From NCBI RefSeq assembly GCF_019649055.1, contig NW_026570418.1, positions 1-64,000 on the forward strand: 64,000 nt of DNA. The letters are read 5' to 3'. Shown one piece after another: positions 57,031 through 64,000 of this stretch (its first letter is position 1; each line of letters begins with the position of its first letter). The notes beneath the pieces were generated by a model. The model was not told where the DNA came from. It worked only from the letters and a program-made list of their open reading frames with translations, and made no database searches. Position numbers and translations under genes: made by a program. The stretch is from Paramacrobiotus metropolitanus. Taxonomy: Eukaryota; Tardigrada; Eutardigrada; Parachela; Macrobiotidae.

Positions 57031-59149
57031 AATATTTGTTACAAGAGTCATCTTCGGCTTCGCCTCAGATGCTCTTGTGGTCTACACTCAATTTCTTGAA
57101 TAACAATGGTTGTTGTAGATTTATTTATTTTTCAAGTTTATTTCTTGTTAAGAAACGGCTTCGGCTTCGCCTCGTTTACTGAACGTTTTTAGGATTACGC
57201 ATTGTCTTCGGTTCGTAGCCTACTCTAATCATGAAACATTAATAGCTGATCGGTTCATGACTTATTGTAATACAAAATTTTTAGTAGCACCACTATAATA
57301 TAGGAGCGGTGCTAAATATCTAGTAACTGTTCCGCTAATTGTTAAGAACATAATAATTTTTGATCGTGGAATAAAATTGGTCTTGCCTCGTTATTCAGTG
57401 GGCTAGACCTGTGTAAATCTTTTAATACTTCCGTTCAGTTGGCAGCACTGAACGCCGGTCGATCCACAGTATAACGAGCGACAGTGATCACATGGACGGG
57501 GACCTAATTACCGAACAGTGGTATTAATAGCAGGTCGTGTATAAGTCCGTTCACTCAGCAGCCCTGATCAGTGATCCCTAAATATTGGTATGGGCTGTTG
57601 GTGGACACTGGTATCGTATAGTATTGATCAAAGGGCAGTAGTAAAATTTTTGATCTTGGACAATGGCGACCGTTTCCTTTTCTCAGTAGTCTTTGTAGGT
57701 GGATAGGCGAGTGAGCCTTTACACGGGTCTGTTCATCGACAGGGCGTCAGCTACAGTGCTAGTGTTATCACTGAGCTGGGCAGTAGTAACGGTTCCGATC
57801 TTATCTGAACTGAAAATCACTAACACTAACTCCAGGTCCTGTGACTACCGTCAACATGCGGTCACAAAGGCTTCCCGGTATTGGGAATGTTTGGTCAGTG
57901 GATAGTGTGACCCTTTGCGCGGTTCTGTTCACTCGACAGCTCAAGTGCTATATTAGAACTGACCAGGGCTTCTTCGGATCTTTCTTCGAAACAGCTACGG
58001 ATTCGTCTCCGCGTTTTTTGTGGTGCACACTCCACTGCCAGTTTATTCAAATGATTTTGATTAGGTAAACATTTTATAATTTCGGCGAAATTGAATGGCC
58101 CAAAAATAAACTGTAAATTTATTAAAATTTTTTAAAAAATTTATCGCTTTCGTGCAATTGGTCACTCGCTCGCTTAGGCGGCTCTTTGCTTGGGACAGGA
58201 GTGGTAGTTCGGACACTCAATCGCCTAGCGAACTGATAACTGGACTGTGGTAGTAATCCGTCACTCACTCCCCTAGAGAGCTCGTTTCACTGAACAGTGG
58301 TGGTAGTTCGATCATTCAATCAGTTCGGTCACTGGATTTGCTGATTTTCACGTAAGGCGGGTTCTCTTACTAATTGCTTTAAATGACATGTTTAAGGGAT
58401 TTGGCCCGGTACGTGGCACCAAATTCGTGTAAAACCGCGGGAACTTTCGCTGTCGCGCACTCCAGATCACTATTTTCAGTATTTTGCATTACTTTATGAT
58501 ACTCGTATTTTGTCCAAAAGATGGGTATACCGCCGTATACGTAGGCGTGAAATCCGTTTGCGCGCACAACATCCGGTTGGAAAGTTATGGGTGAATCAAA
58601 ATTCCAAAACGTTTAGATGTTTTCAGGTGTACCTAAAGTCTCATTATAAATCATATCAGTCTCATTATAAATCATTATAAATCATTCTAATCTTCACGTA
58701 AATCCACATTATTATAATGATAGTTTTTACACCGAACCCACTCTGCACCATTTTTTCCAACCACTCTGGATCGATGTAAAAACGATCTTTATTTGTATGT
58801 GCGTTTACATGCAAAATTTGAAGAATTTCGGTCTTGAAGTCGGGTTGAAGAAGACTGACAAAATTCAGTTTTGTTCTTCCCTACTCTGTATTTTTAAATA
58901 CTAATAATTACTCCACGCAACGGTTTTTAAAGGATCTTTCAAGGTCACCTTGAACTCATGCCTGCACCGGTGCCGGCATCCGAGCGATGGTCTCAGGGCA
59001 GATATTTTTGAAAACAAAATGCATGTGCAACCCTTTTGGAACCTGCTGAGTTTAATGGTGAAATCGGTTTTTTAATTTGTTCAGCGGTTTTTTCTAGCCA
59101 AGTTCCACGGGGCGGCAGATCATAATATAGATCTATTTCCTTGATAAGA
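57031..59149. other. Diverged tandem-like sequence; no gene
   Basis: From about 57420 to 58340 phrases like GTTCACTC.GCAGC, CTGATCAGTGATC, ACAGTGGTAGTA and TCACTC.CTC.CCTAG keep returning at roughly 50-60 bp intervals, which suggests a very old tandem array. The rest is AT-rich. ATTATAAATCAT is repeated three times at about 58650-58690. Confidence 0.4.
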
Positions 59150-60850
59150 AAATGCTGTGAGCCATCGGTTGCATTATGCTGGAGACAGCCGTTGTGCTAC
59201 GCTTTTCTCTATTTCTGACTATGGCTGCTCTGCTATCTATTTATCTACAAGCTCAACTGCATAGCCGAAAAACGCTTCAAAGTTTCAGCTTCCTTTTCTA
59301 CAAGTCGGCGTTGCTTCGTATACAGAGGAAGCTAGAGCCGGTGGAATTTTTAGTTACGCTCGGAGTTCCGAGCCCCCGTTCAAATCCCGAGTCTCCTGCG
59401 GAAACGACGCACTAAGGGATTATCGGCCAATGCCACAATGGAACTGATTCGGATCATTTTTTGCGGAACATCAGCTAACGGTGGCGATGATCCAAGCCGC
59501 CGTTCAGCCACGAAAGCCTTGGAAAAGCCCGCAATTGAAAAAGATGTCAACAACTATTCGTTTGAATGCATTTTGCGGGCGTCGGCAATGAGGCGCTGGT
59601 CCCGAAGTAGTCAAAACTGATACCCATAGCATGTATCATGGCGGTACCAAACAGAAAGGCATAACAGCGACAAGCCTACTTCCGGTGCGACGCCACGACG
59701 TCCATCTGAACAGTGCTATATGACTTGTAGGCTCCAGTAGTTGATATGTCCAAGCGGTTTTGAGTTAGGAGAAGTTCAAAACGAGCGGGCTATAGCCTAT
59801 AGCTAAAAAGAAGAGGAAAATTTTCCAAGATTTTTGATTTATAATGTGCGTGCAAGTTAGGATTGGAAATGTATTACGTGTGCGTAATCAGTAGCTGATC
59901 TATGAGTGTACAATCTTCATAGCTGATCAGTGAGTGTAACGTCCACTCAGTACACCTATCCCTAATGATGATCAGACTTCTGGGAGAAATGCTGACTAAT
60001 GTATGACTGTTATGTCACCAACTGTGGTATATAAGCGAGTGTTGTACAGAACATCTATGAACATCTTGTGGACATCACTGAATGAACAACTGCGGATGTG
60101 TCTGAGTTGGTTCGTTAGTACAGTTAGTACGGTAGTCAGTTATCACCTTCCTACAGACCACTATTTAATTTTCAAGAGTGCATTTGATTTTGAATAAATG
60201 GTTCAAAAAGGTCCTGAAATGTAAGCAGTTCACTTTGTACAGATGTCGCTTCGAAAATGTTCCCAAAACCTCATTCGGTACTAATTACTGCATACATCTA
60301 CAGTAGATAACTTGAAATTTTTTGCTTTTCCTTTTGAGCTGTTCCATGTTAATCTTACAGCACGAAGAAGGGTAATCCGCTTATCGTGGTAGTGTATTTG
60401 AGCCTACGAGACTTAAAGCACTGCGCTGCCGGTCCGCTTGCCTTTCTGTGACGTCAACCATGGCGCACTTACGCCTTCTCTTTAGTTCCGCCATGCGTGT
60501 ATTCTACATAAGCATGTTCTAACTTACTTTCACAGCTTATGGTCCGACGAAAATTGCATTCCTTTTTATTCCAGCGGTTTTGTTGACATCTCACCTCAGT
60601 GCTTTAAGATTTGAAATAAAATAAAACTCCTAATCATTCAAAACGTTTTGCATGATATTCGAAAGCCAAAAAAAACTATGGTTATGTATAATTTCTTGGG
60701 CCAAAGACAACAGCCGATCAGATGCTCACGTTTTTCTGCAATCAGAACGTCGCCCGTACTTGAGCCACTCCACAACGTTCGTCATCTTAAACGCAAGGAA
60801 TCGTGAAAAAGTAATCATTGTAAACTCTTTCTTTAGTGACAGCGCTTTCA
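59150..60850 (+). repeat. Interspersed repeat B, copy 3
   Basis: It realigns with 53410-54160 in the order listed for copy 1. Blocks at 60510-60770 (TTTCACAGCTTATGGTCC, CAGATGCTCACGTTTTTCTG) match 53910-54125. An 80-codon frame (59176-59415) covers the TMAALLSIYLQAQLHSR block. Confidence 0.6.
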
Positions 60851-61772
60851 GATGTTACATTCATCACTAACATAACTCGATCCGGCCATAACTGCTTTGA
60901 TGTATGTCGCAATGATTATTGCAAAGGTGCTGAAAATTAAGAAATTACCTGAAGGAAGCAGACCCAAGTCAAAAAGTGGTACCGGTTTCGACACTGGTTT
61001 AGAGACCTGATTGGTACTTAGAACTTCCAGTTTGCACCTCGTGTAGTTACTAAATTGGGAGTGTTTTTCGTACCGCCTTGCGTACTTTTTTTGGGTGTTA
61101 TAACGAACGAACGGAGGAACAATGCTAGGTATTGTTAGGAACTTTCCGAACATTTAGGCGGCAGTGCACCGAATATCCTTAAACAGTAAAGCATAACAAT
61201 GGAACCCATGAAAAACACAATAACGGTCGCATCACCGAAATATTAATGGGCAACAGCGAAACACAACTGCATCCATAATTAAACAATAAAATAGTAAACT
61301 GCAGCAAGAAAATGCAAAATACCCGAACAGAATAATTCTTCCACGACCACGACCGCGACCACTCCGCGCCGTTCATCTGGAGCCTGCAGCTATAGCTTCC
61401 CGACCTTCTGCGCCAAGACGCGCTCCGTGTCCACTATCCAAGGGTCCAGGTGCGTCAGATACACTGCAGGTGCACCATTGTTTACAGAAACATTCATAAC
61501 GTGCGCTACCATTAAAAATTCCAAATAAGAAGTCGGAAAAAATGTTGCGAACTGGAGAAGTAAGAGAACAACATATACAAATTATGACACAAAATGCTCA
61601 TATTAGCCCATCCAGTGCGTATAAATATTCGAAAATTAACTTATAATTTTTAACGTACGAGTATCCATTTAACAACACTCGTATAACCACCATAAAAAAA
61701 TTCAGCAATGTTTTTTCATTGCGACCTGTTGAATTTCATAATTAATATGACTGACGGGGTATAACTGAGGCA

Positions 61773-61833
61773 TCGACCAGACTTGTAGTCCTCTTGGGGT
61801 TATCTGCTCCTGTGCCGTAATAATAATAATAAT
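61773..61833 (+). mobile_element. Short retroposon 3' end with (TAA)n tail, in the exportin intron
   Basis: The sequence TCGACCAGACTTGTAGTCC ... CTGTGCCG ends in five TAA units. An inverted copy lies at 62887-62948. The tail type matches TAA/ATT-tailed non-LTR elements or SINEs. An exact 5' end cannot be set. Confidence 0.6.
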
Positions 61834-62886
61834 CAGTAAAATTTCATTTAAATTAATTAATTCATCATTATTCTATTAAATTTAATTCAAATTAAAATAT
61901 TTATAGGTTCGCCAAATCCACATTATAATCACACTGATCACATTATAATCACATCGTTAATATTTGGAAATATAACCTGGATAACCTATAGCGTATCCAT
62001 AATTAATTACCGCGATAATAATGAGTTTAATAATGGCCACATCATAGTGTCAACAACAACAAAAATAAACCTTTGCAGCAAATGTACAGAATATAAGCCG
62101 TGATTATATGCTAAAGAACGTACCGAGCGTCTCGCGCATGAGTCTGTACATGTTAATGGAGTCGGTGTCCTTCGTGCACTCCCTGACGACCTCGCCCGGC
62201 TCGCTCCCCACCACGAGCACCTCCTCCGCCTTGGCCATCCGTGCGATCATGATGTAGCGGACCTCCGAGAGGCCACGTCGTAGAACTTGCGGCGGGGGTG
62301 CTGCGCCGGAGATTCCAGGCCGCCACTCCTTATTAGCGAGAGCGGGAAGAAGATGGCGCCGGCGGAGACGGGGTAGGCGTTGAAGGGGGGCTACAGGTAA
62401 AGCTCGGAGGCCAGCGTGTTCCAGAACTCCAGACAGATCTTGAAGATCTCGATCTCCTCCATCACCGAGATGAGCAGCCTGTAGCGCAGAGTTTCCGGCA
62501 GATGGGGGCGCAATTCCGTGACTTCTGGATCAGCGGGCCGTGCTCCTTGATGCAGGTGGCCAGACACAGCATCAGGTTCTGGATGAACTTCTGCTCGTCG
62601 TCCATGCCCTTGCCGATACGCGGCGCAGATGTCCGTCTCCAACGGCATAATCTGAACCATTCCGAACCACAATGCCGCCACCAAAAAATAACGAAAATTA
62701 ACTAAAATTGTCAATTACACAAACACATCATGAGCAAGTATATATGTACATAAAATTTCGTTTCCAAGAAATGACTGCTACCACAAATCACAATTTAATA
62801 CTTGTTTGCACTAACAAAATAATTATTATCGATGTGATAAATAAAAACCGTGCGACAAAAAAATCACAAAACAAAATTACTAATGT

Positions 62887-62948
62887 ATTATTATTATTAT
62901 TACGGCACAAGAGCAGACAACCTAAAATGGACTTCAAGTCTGGTCGAA
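62887..62948 (-). mobile_element. Inverted copy of the (TAA)n-tailed retroposon, in the neighbouring exportin intron
   Basis: Read on the minus strand it gives TTCGACCAGACTTGAAGTCC ... CTTGTGCCG followed by TAA units, matching 61773-61833 with several substitutions. Together the two copies flank the exon 62124-62651 in opposite orientations. Confidence 0.6.
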
Positions 62949-64000
62949 CTATATCCATAGCAAAATGAAAAGACTACGAAATATGGAGAAAGTGCCACCT
63001 AGAATAAGAACTGAAAACTGGTAAATTTTTTTGAACAATCGGAAAGGCTATATACACACGACGAAAGTATAAACTATAACAACGCTAAATAAAAATGACA
63101 TCTTGCCCGTGCACTACGAAATCCACTATTATAATATAAATCTGCCATAAATATAAAATTATAGTCCCTTAAAAAACTCATTTAAATGTAAACTAATACA
63201 GACTAGAGAGTACTAATTCACCAGCAGAATGAATAAATTCAAAAAGTGAAAAATGATAGAATAAGAATAAAACAAACTCACAAACAAAATAAGTAAACTA
63301 AGAAAACGAAAAATTAATATTACGAAATAGTCATTTAATTGACCACCTTCAAAATTTCAGAAAAATCGATCAGCAAATGATTTATGCAGAAAAACAGAAA
63401 CATATTAGTAAACAAATGGGATAAAAAACAAATGAACTAGAAAGTTAGGAAAAAAGCAAACGAAATAAATGAATTCAGCCGTTTTACCTGTTTCAAATGC
63501 TCCATCCTCTCGCGGAGCGTACGCTTGAAGGCGGCCTCGAACTGCGGAGGCTGGGAGACGGAGATGCCGGAGATTACCGTCAAGCACTTGAGTGTGACGT
63601 GAGTGATTACTTGTTCTCGGGGTTCTGCGGGTTTTCCCGCCCAGCATGGGCAGGCGTCCACGTTCGAGATGCTCCTTCAGCTCCGTCAGCACCTTCTGCG
63701 CCTCTGACTGCTCATACTTGGCCAACAAAATATCTTGCAAACCAGCGCAATGTCTAGTCACTCGGAGAACTAAAAGCCTCTGAAGGACCCGAGGCTGATG
63801 CAGCCATCCAAGGCTGGCCTTCGCTCACCCTTGTGCAAGTCGTCAAAATCAGTGCTTGAAAATACCCATATGCAACGCGCAGTCTACAATCACGAGCTCA
63901 AAATAACGTTAACTGTCAAGTTTACAATGACGCTGTTAAAAATCACACTCGGAAATCACTATAAGTATGAGGCAATTTCTAATTTTAATTTTATACGCCA

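Larger units (their letters stand above)
61330..63770 (-). pseudogene. Exportin-1 (XPO1/CRM1)-like gene, several frameshifts and stops
   Basis: XPO1 is the RanGTP-dependent nuclear export receptor for NES cargo. Three exons are readable on the minus strand. Exon about 63770-63488 contains SEAQKVLTELKEH, as at the XPO1 N-terminus, then, after a frame change, HVTLKCLTVISGISVSQPPQ from the middle of the protein; some 250 residues between are missing. Exon 62651-62124 contains IMPLETDI, DDEQKFIQNLMLCLAT and [25 protein letters not shown], then [20 protein letters not shown] and [16 protein letters not shown], spread over frames by several indels and one TAG. Exon 61463-about 61330 reads VYLTHLD, VDTERVLAQK, then NGAEWS. 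The splice junction ETL-G/TG-YL between exons 2 and 3 keeps phase exactly. Coding exons are GC-rich against AT-rich introns (836 and 660 bp). The rest of the gene is absent left of 61330. Decayed duplicate is likelier than assembly error, but the latter is possible. Confidence 0.8.

Noticed and set aside
59330-59400. tRNA-like B box (GTTCAAATCCC)
   Set aside because: No matching A box at proper spacing and no acceptor stem; the homologous segment at 53.6 kb lacks the B box.

Overview
The window looks like nuclear DNA of a repeat-rich invertebrate animal, possibly an arthropod or another ecdysozoan. The reasons are spliceosomal introns of only 54-79 bp, a TCAGT initiator-like site, and a mobile-element load of Polinton/Maverick, DIRS, Mutator-like, hAT, PIF/Harbinger, piggyBac and non-LTR elements. 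I cannot name the species. The base composition is AT-rich, except for a few GC-rich exons, notably those of the exportin-1-like locus at the right end.

Left end (1-9 kb). Positions 1-3369 hold a decayed Polinton/Maverick protein-primed DNA polymerase B reaching its C-terminus, with one clear spliceosomal-type intron. A two-exon 82-codon gene at 5052-5354 is intact but unrecognised. A multi-exon gene starting at 5772 encodes an ERI1/3'hExo-like DEDDh exonuclease core, probably truncated or decayed after the second exonuclease exon.

Middle (9-47 kb). This is almost entirely interspersed repeats. At 11.4-12.7 kb lies a non-LTR element that encodes only an ORF1 protein and ends in an (ATT)n tail; a decayed relative sits at 46.3-46.8 kb. 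Several short non-autonomous DNA transposons can be bounded by terminal inverted repeats (TIRs) and target-site duplications (TSDs): PIF/Harbinger type at 17.6 kb, an 8-bp-TSD foldback at 33.0 kb, piggyBac type at 38.6 kb, and hAT type at 43.8 and 56.0 kb. Two large inverted-repeat elements, 21975-29375 (with a related 2.8-kb element nested inside) and 34042-35250, are inserted at nearly the same position of two copies of one host repeat. A decayed retrotransposon C-terminal nuclease-like fragment lies at 43 kb.

Right part (47-64 kb). A DIRS-type tyrosine-recombinase retrotransposon (47.4-51.6 kb, minus strand) has a complete reverse transcriptase/RNase H frame but a broken gag and two stops in the recombinase. 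It abuts a 5'-truncated Mutator-like SWIM zinc-finger transposase fragment. From 52.9 to 60.9 kb several diverged copies of another repeat family are interrupted by a hAT element. The window ends in a minus-strand exportin-1 (XPO1/CRM1)-like locus whose introns are placed as in a real gene but whose exons carry frameshifts and stops. Its second identified exon is flanked by inverted copies of one short (TAA)n-tailed retroposon.

Family calls rest on motifs read by eye and on knowledge of the families; no database search was possible.
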